64,000 nucleotides of DNA, taken from positions 186,001-250,000 of the forward strand of contig NZ_JAUEPL010000003.1 in NCBI RefSeq assembly GCF_030406405.1, written 5' to 3'. The DNA comes from Streptomyces ficellus (GTDB lineage Bacteria; Actinomycetota; Actinomycetes; Streptomycetales; Streptomycetaceae). Both the position numbers and the translations under genes were made by a program. Numbering within the stretch: position 1 is the first letter of the stretch; each line of letters opens with the position of its first letter. Below, piece after piece: positions 36,990 through 45,904 of the stretch. The notes beneath the pieces are model-generated. The model searched no databases, was not told where the DNA came from, and saw nothing but the letters and a program-made list of their open reading frames with translations.

Positions 36990-38573
36990 CTAGCCGCAGA
37001 CGACCTGGTCGCCGGTGACCACGCCGAACTCGCCCTGGTAGACGTTCTCGGCCCGCACCGGCAGCACGCCCGCGAAGTTGGCCCCCGCCGTCACCTTCAG
37101 CGTCGCGCCCTGCCCGTACACCGGCCGCAGCTGGGCTCCCGGCAGCGCGGTGGCCAGCGACCTGGCCGAGCGGTCCCAGCGCGGGTCGAACCAGACGATC
37201 GTGCGGCCCACATCGCGGCGCGCCCAGTTCAGGGCCGTCCGCGTCGTCCGGAAGCCGGTCGCGCGCAGCGCCGCGTCGACCTTGGCGCCCAGGCCGTGCA
37301 CCCGCGTCCCGTTGTAGACCTGCACGCGGATCTGCTGCGGCGAGACCTCGACCAGCTTCTTGCGGACCGTGCTGCGCGGGATGTGCGGGGCGAGGGGCTG
37401 GTCCTGGCGCAGTGCCTGGAACAGCTTCTCGGCCTTCACCAGGTCCCACTTCACCGTCGAGCCGAGGCCCTTCACGGGGAAACTCGCCTGGGCGACCGGT
37501 ACGGAGGTGAACTCCGAGGACGCGGCGGTGAAGCCGCGCATCGCCTTGGCGAGGGCGAGCATCTCCTGCGGCCCGAAGCCCTGGTCGGCCCGGACCGAGC
37601 TGAGCATCGCCGTGACGACCTGCTGGAACCTCACCGGGTTCAGCAGGGTGCCGTTGCTGGTCGCCTGGTCGATCAGCGCCGCCATGAACCGCTGCTGGCG
37701 CTGCATGCGGCCCAGGTCGGAGGCCCCGTCGACATGACGTGAGCGCACGTACTGCAGTGCCTGCCCGCCGTCCAGCTTGTGCGTCCCGGCGGGCAGGGCG
37801 AGGCCGGTGTACGCGTCCCTCATCGGCTTGGCCGTGCAGATCTCCACCCCGCCGATGGCGTCGACGGTGCGCATGAAGCTGGTGAAGTCGACCTCCAGGT
37901 AGTGGTCGACCTTCACGCCGGTCATGTGCTCCACGGTCCGTACGGTGAGGTTCGGCCCGCCCTCCGCGTACGCGGCGTTCAGCTTCAGCGGGTGCTTGTG
38001 GTGGTACGTGCCGGAGGTGGCGTCGGTGTGGGGCGGGATCTCGGCGTACGAGTCGCGGGGCAGGGACACCATGCTCGCCCGCTTACGGTCGGCCGAGATG
38101 TGCACCAGCATGATCGTGTCGGTGCAGCGGCAGGGGGCGCCGCCGAGCCGGTACCTCACCTTCTCGGCGGGCGTGATCTTGTCGCGGCCGTCCGTGCCGA
38201 CGAGGAGGATGTTGGTGCCGTGACCGGGCGCGGGGCGGTTCTTCATGTCCCTGAAGGGGTCCACCCGGCCGATCTCCGTGTCGAGGCTCGTCACCATCGC
38301 GTGGCCGATCCCGCCCGCCGCCAGGACCAGCACGGACAGGGTGGTCACCATCCGCATGGCCCACCGCGGCCGGTCCCGCCGCTGCCGCCCCGTGGCGGTG
38401 GCCGGCGCCCCCCGCCGCCCGCCGGGCGCCGTCGCGCGGCGCGTGAGGGTCGGGGACGGGTCACGCCGTGTGGTGGGTGCCGGGTCCCGCCGCGTGGCCT
38501 GCGCCGGGTCCCGTCTCGGCTGCCGGGGGGCGGGTGGCCGGGGGCGGGCGGGGCGGCGGGGCGGCGTGGGCAC
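36990..38573 (-). CDS. LCP-family ligase with LytR_C domain
   Basis: A 527-residue wall-polymer ligase. An Arg/Pro-rich cytoplasmic head (repeated RRDPAPTTRRDPSPT) precedes a transmembrane helix at ~78-95. The LCP domain has TNILLVGTDGRDKI, TDTIMLVHISADRKRASMVS, LPRDSYAEIP, LNAAYAEGGPNLTVRTVEHM and LQYVRSRHVDGASDLGRMQR. The C-terminal LytR_C domain (~405-495) starts IRVQVYNGTRVHGLGAK. GTG at 38573 has GGAGG eight bases upstream; a GTG at 38582 is too close to that site. It diverges from the GT2 gene. Confidence 0.92.
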   Translation of the reverse strand: MPTPPRRPARPRPPAPRQPRRDPAQATRRDPAPTTRRDPSPTLTRRATAPGGRRGAPATATGRQRRDRPRWAMRMVTTLSVLVLAAGGIGHAMVTSLDTEIGRVDPFRDMKNRPAPGHGTNILLVGTDGRDKITPAEKVRYRLGGAPCRCTDTIMLVHISADRKRASMVSLPRDSYAEIPPHTDATSGTYHHKHPLKLNAAYAEGGPNLTVRTVEHMTGVKVDHYLEVDFTSFMRTVDAIGGVEICTAKPMRDAYTGLALPAGTHKLDGGQALQYVRSRHVDGASDLGRMQRQQRFMAALIDQATSNGTLLNPVRFQQVVTAMLSSVRADQGFGPQEMLALAKAMRGFTAASSEFTSVPVAQASFPVKGLGSTVKWDLVKAEKLFQALRQDQPLAPHIPRSTVRKKLVEVSPQQIRVQVYNGTRVHGLGAKVDAALRATGFRTTRTALNWARRDVGRTIVWFDPRWDRSARSLATALPGAQLRPVYGQGATLKVTAGANFAGVLPVRAENVYQGEFGVVTGDQVVCG

Positions 38574-38696
38574 GAAGGACACCTCCGCGGGCGAGTGGGG
38601 GAATAGTCAGCACAGTAGGCCCATACGATCAGTGCCCGCCCGTACCGCCCGGGCGGCGCGCACCGGTGTCCCCCATTCGCGGTAACGTGGCAGGCC

Positions 38697-39716
38697 ATGA
38701 ACGCCACGCCCCTGCCCCCGGTCTCCGTGATCATGCCGGTCCTCAACGAGGAGCGGCATCTGCGTGCCTCCGTCCGTCACATCCTCGAGCAGGAGTACGA
38801 CGGCGAGATGGAGGTGGTGATCGCGCTCGGCCCGTCCACGGACCGTACCGACGAGATCGCCGCCGAGCTGGTCGCCGAGGACCCCCGGGTGCACACCGTG
38901 CCGAACCCCACCGGGCGGACCCCCGCGGCCCTGAACGCCGCGATCAAGGCGTCACGCCACCCGATCGTGGTGCGGGTCGACGGGCACGGCATGCTGTCGC
39001 CGAACTACATCGCGACGGCCGTCCGCCTGCTGGAGGAGACCGGCGCGCAGAACGTCGGCGGCATCATGCACGCCGAGGGCGAGAACGACTGGGAGCACGC
39101 GGTCGCCGCCGCGATGACCTCGAAGATCGGTGTCGGCAACGCGGCCTTCCACACGGGCGGCGAGGCGGGCCCGGCCGAGACGGTCTACCTGGGGGTGTTC
39201 CGGCGCGAGGCCCTCGAACAGCAGGGCGGCTACAACGAGGAGTTCATCCGCGCCCAGGACTGGGAGCTGAACTTCCGCATCCGCGAGGCCGGCGGCCTGA
39301 TCTGGTTCTCGCCCGAGCTGAGGGTCCAGTACCGCCCCCGGCCCTCGGTGCGCGCGCTGGCGAAGCAGTACAAGGACTACGGCCGCTGGCGCCATGTCGT
39401 CGCCCGCTACCACCAGGGCTCCATCAACCTCCGCTACCTCGCCCCGCCGACCGCCCTCTGCGCCATCGCGGCGGGCATCGTGGTGGGCGCGACCCTCACC
39501 CCGCTCGGCTTCGTGATCCCGGCCGGCTACCTGGCGGCCATCGTCGCCGGCTCCGTCCCGGCCGGCCGCGGCCTCCCCCTGAAGGCCCGCCTCCAGATCC
39601 CGGTGGCGCTGGCGACGATGCACATGTCGTGGGGGTACGGGTTCCTGACCAGCCCCCGCTCGCTGGCCAGGAAGGTCATCGCCAGCCGCCGCCCGGCGGT
39701 GCGGACGGCGGCGTAG
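38697..39716 (+). CDS. Family 2 glycosyltransferase, membrane-associated
   Basis: A 339-residue GT2 enzyme. The GT-A domain (residues ~5-230) has VSVIMPVLNEERHLRASV, the substrate DxD-type stretch VVRVDGHGMLSPNY, and the catalytic region AQDWELNFRIREAGGLIWFS. Two or three hydrophobic segments at ~250-320 anchor it. It likely adds a sugar to a lipid-linked precursor of a surface polymer. It is the only + strand gene among four LCP genes, so its product may be a polymer that these LCPs attach; this is inference. The last codons and stop form half of a terminator palindrome. Confidence 0.9.
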   Translation: MNATPLPPVSVIMPVLNEERHLRASVRHILEQEYDGEMEVVIALGPSTDRTDEIAAELVAEDPRVHTVPNPTGRTPAALNAAIKASRHPIVVRVDGHGMLSPNYIATAVRLLEETGAQNVGGIMHAEGENDWEHAVAAAMTSKIGVGNAAFHTGGEAGPAETVYLGVFRREALEQQGGYNEEFIRAQDWELNFRIREAGGLIWFSPELRVQYRPRPSVRALAKQYKDYGRWRHVVARYHQGSINLRYLAPPTALCAIAAGIVVGATLTPLGFVIPAGYLAAIVAGSVPAGRGLPLKARLQIPVALATMHMSWGYGFLTSPRSLARKVIASRRPAVRTAA

Positions 39717-39725
39717 CGCCGCCGT
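39705..39725. terminator. Terminator hairpin built on the GT2 stop codon
   Basis: ACGGCGGCG (39705-39713) pairs perfectly with CGCCGCCGT (39717-39725); the loop is the TAG stop codon of the GT2 gene. It sits in the 9-bp gap between two convergent genes and could serve both. Confidence 0.7.
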
Positions 39726-41432
39726 TCACCAGGTGAAGTCGGGGTCCACCGGCATGCACTCCTTGGTGTTGTCCGCCGTGAGCGCGCCAGCCGAGGCCGG
39801 TGCCTTGCCGGTGGTCCTCGCCGCCTTCGGATAGGCGTCGCCCTCGCGCCAGTCGGCGCCCACGACGAGCGTGATGCCCTCGACCGCGCTCGACTTCGTC
39901 ACCGAACCGATCGGTATCCCCAGGGCCTTGGCGACCGCCTGCGCGTCGCCCTCCAGATCCGCGCTCGGGAACTGCACGACCGTCCTGGCCTGGCGCGGCG
40001 TGACGACGTCGGCACTGGCCAGGGTGTAGCCCTTCGCGGCCAGCAGCCCGGCGACCTCGGTCGCACGCCCCTTCGCCGCCCCCAACTGGTCGGTGGAGGT
40101 GCCGTTCCGCACGGTCACCGCGGTCTCGGCGGCAGGGGCGACGGGGTCCTTGCTGACGGCCGGGGCGGTGCGCCGGGACGCCTTGCCGTCCAGCGGGATG
40201 TCCTGGCGGATCATCTCGAAGAGCTGCTCGGCCTCACCGGGCTTGGGCTCCACCTTTCCGGGGGAGCGGGTCGAGTAGAAATTGGGCATCGTCGTCATGG
40301 TGATGCGTGCGGTCGGGACGCTCTTGAGCTCCTCGGCCAGGTTGTACAGCTTCGAGATGGTGTTGAGCTCCGGGTCCACGGTGAGCGCCCCGATGGCCGC
40401 CTCCGCCAGCTTGCGCAGCTTGTTGGGGTCGGTGAGCTTGGTGCTCGCCCGCAGCTCGCGCACCATCGAGTTCATGTACATGTGCTGGGCGCGGGTGCGG
40501 GCCAGGTCGGTGCCGCCCTCGAACCCGTACCGCGTGCGCAGCCACTGCAGCGCCTGCTCGCCCTTGACGGGGTGCGTGCCGGCGGGCAGCTTCAGGCCGG
40601 AGCCCTGGCCCTGGGCGTTGCGGGAGTGGATGTTCTTCGTGACGCACACGGGTACGCCGCCGATCGCGTCGGCCATCGCCACCACACCCGCGAAGTCGAC
40701 CATCATGAAGTGGTCGATACGGATGCCGGTCAGCTCGTACCAGGTGGCCACCGTGCACCCCGGACCGCCGCGGCTCAGCGACTCGTTGGTCGAGGCCCAC
40801 TGCCGCTCCGGGTAGACCTTGCCGGCCGCCTTGTCCTCGCACTCGGGGATCCTCAGCATGGTGTCGCGCGGCATGCTCACCACGGAGATGTTGCTGCGGT
40901 CGGCGGAGATGTGCACCAGCATCTGTACGTCGGCGAGCGGGGGGCCGTCGAAGGTCTCCCTGGCCCCGCCCAGCTTCTGGTTCTCCTTGGAGTTCCGCGC
41001 GTCGGAGCCGATCAGCAGGATGTTCAGCGGTGTCTGGCCCGCGGCGTTCGCCCTGTGCTCGGCCATCTTGTTCTTGCCGAGGTAGAGGTCGTCCTTCTTG
41101 ATCTTGCTGTTGAGGTGCTCGTAGTACAGGTAACCGGCGCCCGCCGTGGCGAGTATCAGCAGGGACAGGACCGAGGCGCTCCAGCGGAGCACCCGCCGTT
41201 TGCCCGCCTTGCCGCTCCTGGCGCCCTTGCCGACGCGGCGACGACCCCCGCCGCCATCGCCGCCATCGCGGCCGCCAGGCCGGCGGGCCGTGCCACCGGC
41301 CGGGCCCGCCGCGGCGGAGGCGGCCGCCGCGGCCGTACCGGGACCGGACGACGGGTCGTCGTCCCGGCCCGCCGCTCGGGCGTGCGGAACGCGTTCCCGC
41401 GTCCCCTCCCCACGCACGCTGCTGTGTCCCAC
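39726..41432 (-). CDS. LCP-family ligase with LytR_C domain
   Basis: A 568-residue wall-polymer ligase. The Gly/Arg/Ala-rich head is followed by a transmembrane helix at ~84-103. The LCP domain contains LNILLIGSDARNSKENQKLG, VQMLVHISADRSNISVVSMP, RDTMLRIPEC, DHFMMVDFAGVVAMADAIGG and LQWLRTRYGFEGGTDLART. The C-terminal LytR_C domain runs from ETAVTVRNGTSTDQLGAAKG to ITLVVGADWREG. The start is GTG with AGGGGG six bases upstream. The next LCP gene ends only 28 bp upstream, so these two are probably cotranscribed. Confidence 0.92.
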   Translation of the reverse strand: MGHSSVRGEGTRERVPHARAAGRDDDPSSGPGTAAAAASAAAGPAGGTARRPGGRDGGDGGGGRRRVGKGARSGKAGKRRVLRWSASVLSLLILATAGAGYLYYEHLNSKIKKDDLYLGKNKMAEHRANAAGQTPLNILLIGSDARNSKENQKLGGARETFDGPPLADVQMLVHISADRSNISVVSMPRDTMLRIPECEDKAAGKVYPERQWASTNESLSRGGPGCTVATWYELTGIRIDHFMMVDFAGVVAMADAIGGVPVCVTKNIHSRNAQGQGSGLKLPAGTHPVKGEQALQWLRTRYGFEGGTDLARTRAQHMYMNSMVRELRASTKLTDPNKLRKLAEAAIGALTVDPELNTISKLYNLAEELKSVPTARITMTTMPNFYSTRSPGKVEPKPGEAEQLFEMIRQDIPLDGKASRRTAPAVSKDPVAPAAETAVTVRNGTSTDQLGAAKGRATEVAGLLAAKGYTLASADVVTPRQARTVVQFPSADLEGDAQAVAKALGIPIGSVTKSSAVEGITLVVGADWREGDAYPKAARTTGKAPASAGALTADNTKECMPVDPDFTW

Positions 41433-41460
41433 CCGGGTCCCCCTGTCGATCAGGCGTGCG

Positions 41461-43224
41461 TCACTGCGCGCACACCTGTTTGTCGGCCTCTACCTTCTGC
41501 ACACCCTCCGGCGCCTTCGCCGGACCGGTGATGGGCACGCCCGCGCCCTTGAAGTCCCCGCCGAGGGTGAGCGTCATCGGCTCCATCTCCCCGGCGTCCT
41601 CGGTGCCCTGCTTCAGCGCCGTGGCGGGCAGGCCCATCAGGTCCGCCAGCTTGCGTGCCTGGTCGGCCTGGTTCGGGGCGAACTCCAGCGTCGTCCTGTC
41701 GATGTCCTGCGGGGCGTTGCTCTTGTTCGCGGACTTGAGGACGCCCTGCTCGTTCTGCAGCCAGGTGATGGTCGCCTGCGCGCCGCCCGTCCTGCCGCTG
41801 CCGTTGTAGACGTCCACGCGCACGTCGGACGCCGCCGCGCGCGGGCCCTTGAGCAGTGCCGCCTGGGCGTTCTTGGCGTCCTTCTCCTTCTGCTTGACCT
41901 CGGTGAGCGAGACGTCGTTCTGCATCATCGAGAAGAGCGGGTTCGCCTTGGCCTCGTCGACGACGACCGTCGCCTTGACCGTCTCGGCCGGGTTGTCGAT
42001 CACGGGGAGGGTGGTGAAGGTGATGTTCTTGGGGTTCACCTTGGACAGCTCCGTACCGAGGTCCTGAAGCTTCTTGATGCTCCCTATCCCCGTGTCGACG
42101 GTGAGCGCCTCGGTGGCCGCCTCCGCCAGGTCCACCAGCTTGGAGGGGCTGGTGAGAGTCTCACTCGACTTCATCTTGCGGATCATCGAGCTCAGGAACT
42201 GCTGCTGCGTCTTGATGCGGTCGAGGTCGCTCTCGTTGCCGAAGGCGTGCCGGGTGCGTACGAAGGCGAGGGCGTCCTCGCCCGCCAGGACGTGCGTGCC
42301 CTTGGTGAGCCGCAGTTTCGAGCGCTTGTCGTCGACGTCCTTGGCCACGCACACCTCGACACCGCCGATCGCGGTCGTCAGCGTCTTCACCGCGTTGAAG
42401 TCGGCCATCATGAAGTGGTCGACGGTCAGCCCGGTGATCTCCTTGACCGTACGCATCGTGCAGCCCGGGTCGCGGCCGGACTGGCCGAGGCTGGTGTTGA
42501 ACCGGACGTTCTGCTGGCCCGGGATCACCTTCGTACCGTCGGCCGTCTTGGTCTCGCAGTCCGGGATGTCGGTCATCAGGTCGCGCGGGATGGACATCGC
42601 GGTGGCGTTCGTCCGGTCCTTGGAGACGTGGAAGAGGATCGTGGTGTCGGCGTGGCCGGCGCTGTTCTTGTCGCCGTACCCCTCGTTGCCGTCGCCGGTC
42701 CGCTTGTCCGTACCGATGACCAGGATGTTGATGGCCTGGTCCTTCTTGAAGCCGCCGCTCCCGGCGCCCGCGATGTCGACCGTGCTGATGTTGGAGTTGA
42801 GGTGCTCGTAATAGGCGTACGCGGAGGCGGCGAGGACGACCAGGACACCGGCGGTCGCACCGCCGGTCCACATCAACGCCTTTTTCTTGGCGGACTTCTG
42901 CGGCTTGCGCTTGCGGCGGCCGGCCGCGGGGGGCGCCCCGCGCCCGCCCGGGGCGTCCGCGGCCCCGGGTGCGCGGCGCCTGCGCTGGCCGGGCACTCCG
43001 GCCGCTGTGCCGCCGGTTGTGGCGCCGCGGGTCCGGGAAGCCGGGGAGGTCGTGCGCGAAGCGCCGGCGCCACGGCGACCGGTGGGGCGGGACGGCTGTG
43101 CCGAAGGCGCCGACTGCCCAGCGGAATGGTCCAGTCGCAATTCGTAATTGCCAGTCTGCGGGTTGAGTACCCACTGGTCGGCGGGGTCGATGTCGTCCGC
43201 CCGTCCACGGCTGTGCGCGTCCAC
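41461..43224 (-). CDS. LCP-family ligase with LytR_C domain
   Basis: A 587-residue wall-polymer ligase, starting VDAHSRGRADDIDPADQWVL, an N-terminus typical of one Streptomyces LCP subgroup. After a Pro/Arg-rich head, the transmembrane helix is at ~114-135. The LCP domain has INILVIGTDKRTG, ADTTILFHVSKDRTNATAMS, IPRDLMTDIPDCET and LAFVRTRHAFGNESDLDRIK. The LytR_C domain is near VRVDVYNGSGRTGGAQATI. GTG at 43224 is chosen from the conserved start; GGAGG is 12 bases upstream, a long gap. A ~240-bp AT-richer region upstream probably holds the promoter for this two-gene LCP unit. Confidence 0.92.
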   Translation of the reverse strand: MDAHSRGRADDIDPADQWVLNPQTGNYELRLDHSAGQSAPSAQPSRPTGRRGAGASRTTSPASRTRGATTGGTAAGVPGQRRRRAPGAADAPGGRGAPPAAGRRKRKPQKSAKKKALMWTGGATAGVLVVLAASAYAYYEHLNSNISTVDIAGAGSGGFKKDQAINILVIGTDKRTGDGNEGYGDKNSAGHADTTILFHVSKDRTNATAMSIPRDLMTDIPDCETKTADGTKVIPGQQNVRFNTSLGQSGRDPGCTMRTVKEITGLTVDHFMMADFNAVKTLTTAIGGVEVCVAKDVDDKRSKLRLTKGTHVLAGEDALAFVRTRHAFGNESDLDRIKTQQQFLSSMIRKMKSSETLTSPSKLVDLAEAATEALTVDTGIGSIKKLQDLGTELSKVNPKNITFTTLPVIDNPAETVKATVVVDEAKANPLFSMMQNDVSLTEVKQKEKDAKNAQAALLKGPRAAASDVRVDVYNGSGRTGGAQATITWLQNEQGVLKSANKSNAPQDIDRTTLEFAPNQADQARKLADLMGLPATALKQGTEDAGEMEPMTLTLGGDFKGAGVPITGPAKAPEGVQKVEADKQVCAQ

Positions 43225-43461
43225 GGTTGCTTGGGTCCTCCGTCGGTGCCACGCGAGGCGCCTCCCCCGACAGGCGCTCGGTTCCACAATCCCTGAGTGC
43301 TGCGACCTCACGGTCGGGAGCACCCGGATCGCGTCACACTATCCGCCCAGTTCAACGTCGGGCGACGTCCGTGACAAATTGCACGCCTCTTACAAGCGGG
43401 CAATCCGCCCAATCCACTTAGACCGACGCCCAGTCTTTGGGTATCGCTTTACTCCGCGCCG
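43225..43461 (-). promoter_or_regulatory. Intergenic region, probable promoter of LCP pair
   Basis: It is lower in GC than its surroundings, with stretches such as GACAAATTGCACG and CAATCCGCCCAATCC. No unambiguous -35/-10 pair was found. It separates the upstream LCP gene's stop from the 41461-43224 gene's start. Confidence 0.35.
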
Positions 43462-44895
43462 TCAGCGGCAGGTGCCGACGGCCGCATTCGTGCCCGCGAA
43501 CGTCGGCGCCGCGGAAGGGCTCGCGTCCCCCCGCTGCCCGCTCGGCGCGCCCGGCTCCTCGCCGCCGGATTCGGGCTGCCCGTCCCCGGGGACGACGACC
43601 ACCGGTTCGTCGTCCCGCAGCCGCTTGAACAAGCTGTTCGCACTGGGTTGTACGAGTTCGTCCCGGTTCGGGTTTCCGCTGTAGGGGCGCCGCGGCACGG
43701 TCAGGAACTGCACCTTCTCGGTCGGTACGCTCCGCATGGCCCGCGACAGGTCGTAGAGGTCCTTCAGGGAGTCCAGACCCGGGTCGGTGGTGAGGGACTT
43801 GGTCGCCGCGTCGAGCACCGGGTAGAGGCGGGCCGGGTTGAGCAGCACGCCGTTGCTGTGCACCTTGTTGACCAGCGCGGCGAGGAACTGCTGCTGGCGT
43901 TCCATGCGTTCGGTGTCGCTGCCGTCGCCGAGGGACTTGCGGGCCCGTACGTAACCCAGTGCCTGCTCCCCGTTGAGCGTCCGGGCGCCGGCCTTGAGGT
44001 TCAGCTTCGCGTCGGGGTCGTGGATGGGCTTGCTGACGCACACCCGTACGCCGCCGACCGCGTTCACCATGTCCTTGAAGCCCCGGAAGTCGATCACCAC
44101 GTGGTGGTCGACGCGGATGCCGGTCAGCTTCTCCACCGTACGGATCGTGCAGGCCGTCCCGCCGAGCTCGAACGCTGAGTTGAACTGGGCGAACTGCGCG
44201 GCGGTGCGGGTGCCGTCGCGCTTGCGGCAGCTCGGGACGCGCACCATGAGGTCCCGCGGCACGGACACCGCCGTCACGCCGCGCCCGTGGGCGGCCAGGT
44301 GCAGCAGGATCGTCGTGTCGGAGCGCTGGGTGCCCTTGTCCCGGCCGTACTGGGCGTTGCCGCTGCCGGCGCGGGTGTCGGAGCCGATGAGCAGGATGTT
44401 GCGCGCGCCGCGCACCAGGGAGGCGGGGCGTTCCTTCGCGTACCGCTCCAGCTCCGTGGCGGCCGAGGTGTCGGTGGTGATGTTGCCGTCGAGCTTCTGG
44501 TACAGCCACCAGCCGGTGCCGGCGGCCCCGAGCACGACGACGGCACCCGCGAACGCGGCGGCACGCAACCAGCGCGGGCGGAAGCGGCGCAGGTCCTGCC
44601 GGGTGGGCCGGGGGGCCGGTGTCCTGGTGCTGCTGACGCGCCTGGACTCCTTCGTCGCGGTGCGCGCGCGTTTCCTGCCGCTCCTGCCGTTCTTGGCGGT
44701 CCTGCTGCTCTTGATGCCCTTGCTGCTCTGGGTGCTCTTGACGCGCTTGCCGCGTTTGCCGCCGCTCGGCGTACGGGCGTTGCCCGGTGCCGGAGGCCCG
44801 GACTGCTCCGACGCGGCGTCACCGGCTGGGCTGCCCGGCCCGGACGCCCCCGATGGGGGGTCCGGCTCCGGGGGCGTACCAGCGCTGTCCGTCAC
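43462..44895 (-). CDS. LCP-family ligase, no LytR_C domain
   Basis: A 477-residue wall-polymer ligase. A long Lys/Arg/Ser-rich head (KGIKSSRTAKNGRSGRKRAR) precedes the transmembrane helix at ~112-132. The LCP domain has ARNILLIGSDTRAGSGNAQY, SDTTILLHLAAHGRGVTAVS, VPRDLMVRVPSCRKR, DHHVVIDFRGFKDMVNAVGG and LGYVRARKSLGDGSDTERM. It ends in a Pro/Gly/Ser-rich tail without LytR_C. GTG at 44895 is the likely start but has only a weak ribosome site; an ATG at 44949 is possible. It is the last of five LCP genes. Confidence 0.9.
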   Translation of the reverse strand: MTDSAGTPPEPDPPSGASGPGSPAGDAASEQSGPPAPGNARTPSGGKRGKRVKSTQSSKGIKSSRTAKNGRSGRKRARTATKESRRVSSTRTPAPRPTRQDLRRFRPRWLRAAAFAGAVVVLGAAGTGWWLYQKLDGNITTDTSAATELERYAKERPASLVRGARNILLIGSDTRAGSGNAQYGRDKGTQRSDTTILLHLAAHGRGVTAVSVPRDLMVRVPSCRKRDGTRTAAQFAQFNSAFELGGTACTIRTVEKLTGIRVDHHVVIDFRGFKDMVNAVGGVRVCVSKPIHDPDAKLNLKAGARTLNGEQALGYVRARKSLGDGSDTERMERQQQFLAALVNKVHSNGVLLNPARLYPVLDAATKSLTTDPGLDSLKDLYDLSRAMRSVPTEKVQFLTVPRRPYSGNPNRDELVQPSANSLFKRLRDDEPVVVVPGDGQPESGGEEPGAPSGQRGDASPSAAPTFAGTNAAVGTCR

Positions 44896-45024
44896 GTGTT
44901 CCGTCCGTCCGTCATGCCTGCGAGGCGTCGGCTGTCCGTCTCCGATCATCCATCGGAGACGGCGCCACGACCCGGGCAACTCGGCGCACCGTGCGCCGGA
45001 CGGGTGCACTTCACTCGCGCCGGG

Positions 45025-45777
45025 TCACACCAGGGTCGTGGTGACGCGCTCGCTCTCGATCCGCTTCTCCAGGGCCTGCGGTGACAGCCGGTCCAGGTTG
45101 CGGCACAGGACGACGGACGCGCCGGCCGCCAGCGGTGCGTACAGCCCCGCCGACAGGCCCTCCCAGGTGTCGTACGGCAGCGCCGACAGCAGCCGCGCGC
45201 CCCCGGCGAGGCCCAGCCGCTCCGCGTCCGCGCGCGCCCGGTCGACGATGTGCGCGCCGGTCAGCTCGCTACCGCCCACCGCGAGCGCCGGGGCGGCGGG
45301 GTCCACCGGGGCGTACGGGGCGAAGCGGTCGCCCTGCGTCGGGACCTCGACCGCGTAGTCGGCGTACCCGGCCGGCGGCGTGGGGAAGCGGCGTCCCAGG
45401 GGTGCCAGGGACAGTGCGAGCCGCTCGCCGGGGCAGGCGAGGCCGTCATCGAGCCGGCCGGGCCCGGCGACGACGTGGTCGGCGGCGGCGGGGTCGCCGT
45501 CGAGGTCGGCGACGACGCCCACCGAGGAGCAGGCGATCAGCCAGACCGCGGTCTGCCAGTGCGCGGGCAGCAGCAGCGCGAGCCGGTCGCCGGGCTCGGC
45601 GGACAGGCCGTCCTGGAGGAGGTTGGCTGTCTTGGCCACCCAATTGGCGAAGGTGGCCACCGACAATTCGACGCGCTCTGCGGTGGCGTCGTCGTAGTAG
45701 GTGACCAAGGGACGGGCCGGATCCGCGGCGAGCGCGGATCGCAGCAGGTCGGCGGGGGTGCGGTCGCTGGCGTTCAC
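45025..45777 (-). CDS. TIGR03089-family protein (AMP-binding-enzyme-like)
   Basis: A 250-residue actinobacterial protein resembling the N-terminal part of acyl-CoA synthetases: LVTYYDDATAERVELSVATF, NWVAKTANLLQDGL, GDRLALLLPAHWQTAVWLIA and GASVVLCRNLDRLS. It is much shorter than a full adenylate-forming enzyme (500+ residues), and no ATP-binding P-loop (TSGTTG-type) is seen, so catalysis is doubtful. The family is conserved beside LCP genes in actinobacteria, as here, where it lies ~130 bp upstream of the fifth LCP gene. The start is GTG. Confidence 0.85.
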   Translation of the reverse strand: MNASDRTPADLLRSALAADPARPLVTYYDDATAERVELSVATFANWVAKTANLLQDGLSAEPGDRLALLLPAHWQTAVWLIACSSVGVVADLDGDPAAADHVVAGPGRLDDGLACPGERLALSLAPLGRRFPTPPAGYADYAVEVPTQGDRFAPYAPVDPAAPALAVGGSELTGAHIVDRARADAERLGLAGGARLLSALPYDTWEGLSAGLYAPLAAGASVVLCRNLDRLSPQALEKRIESERVTTTLV

Positions 45778-45904
45778 GCGCGCAAGGGTACGCGCGCGGG
45801 CGGGGCGGACGCCGCCGTACCGGTGACGGGGTCCACCGGTCGGACCGATGGGGCGTCAGTTTTCCTGACGCGCGCGGGCGGTCGCGGTTGCCGAGTATCG
45901 CCTC

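Noticed and set aside
45025..45777. TIGR03089 gene considered as a truncated acyl-CoA synthetase pseudogene
   Set aside because: The length and sequence match a conserved actinobacterial family of this size, so it is not a broken gene.
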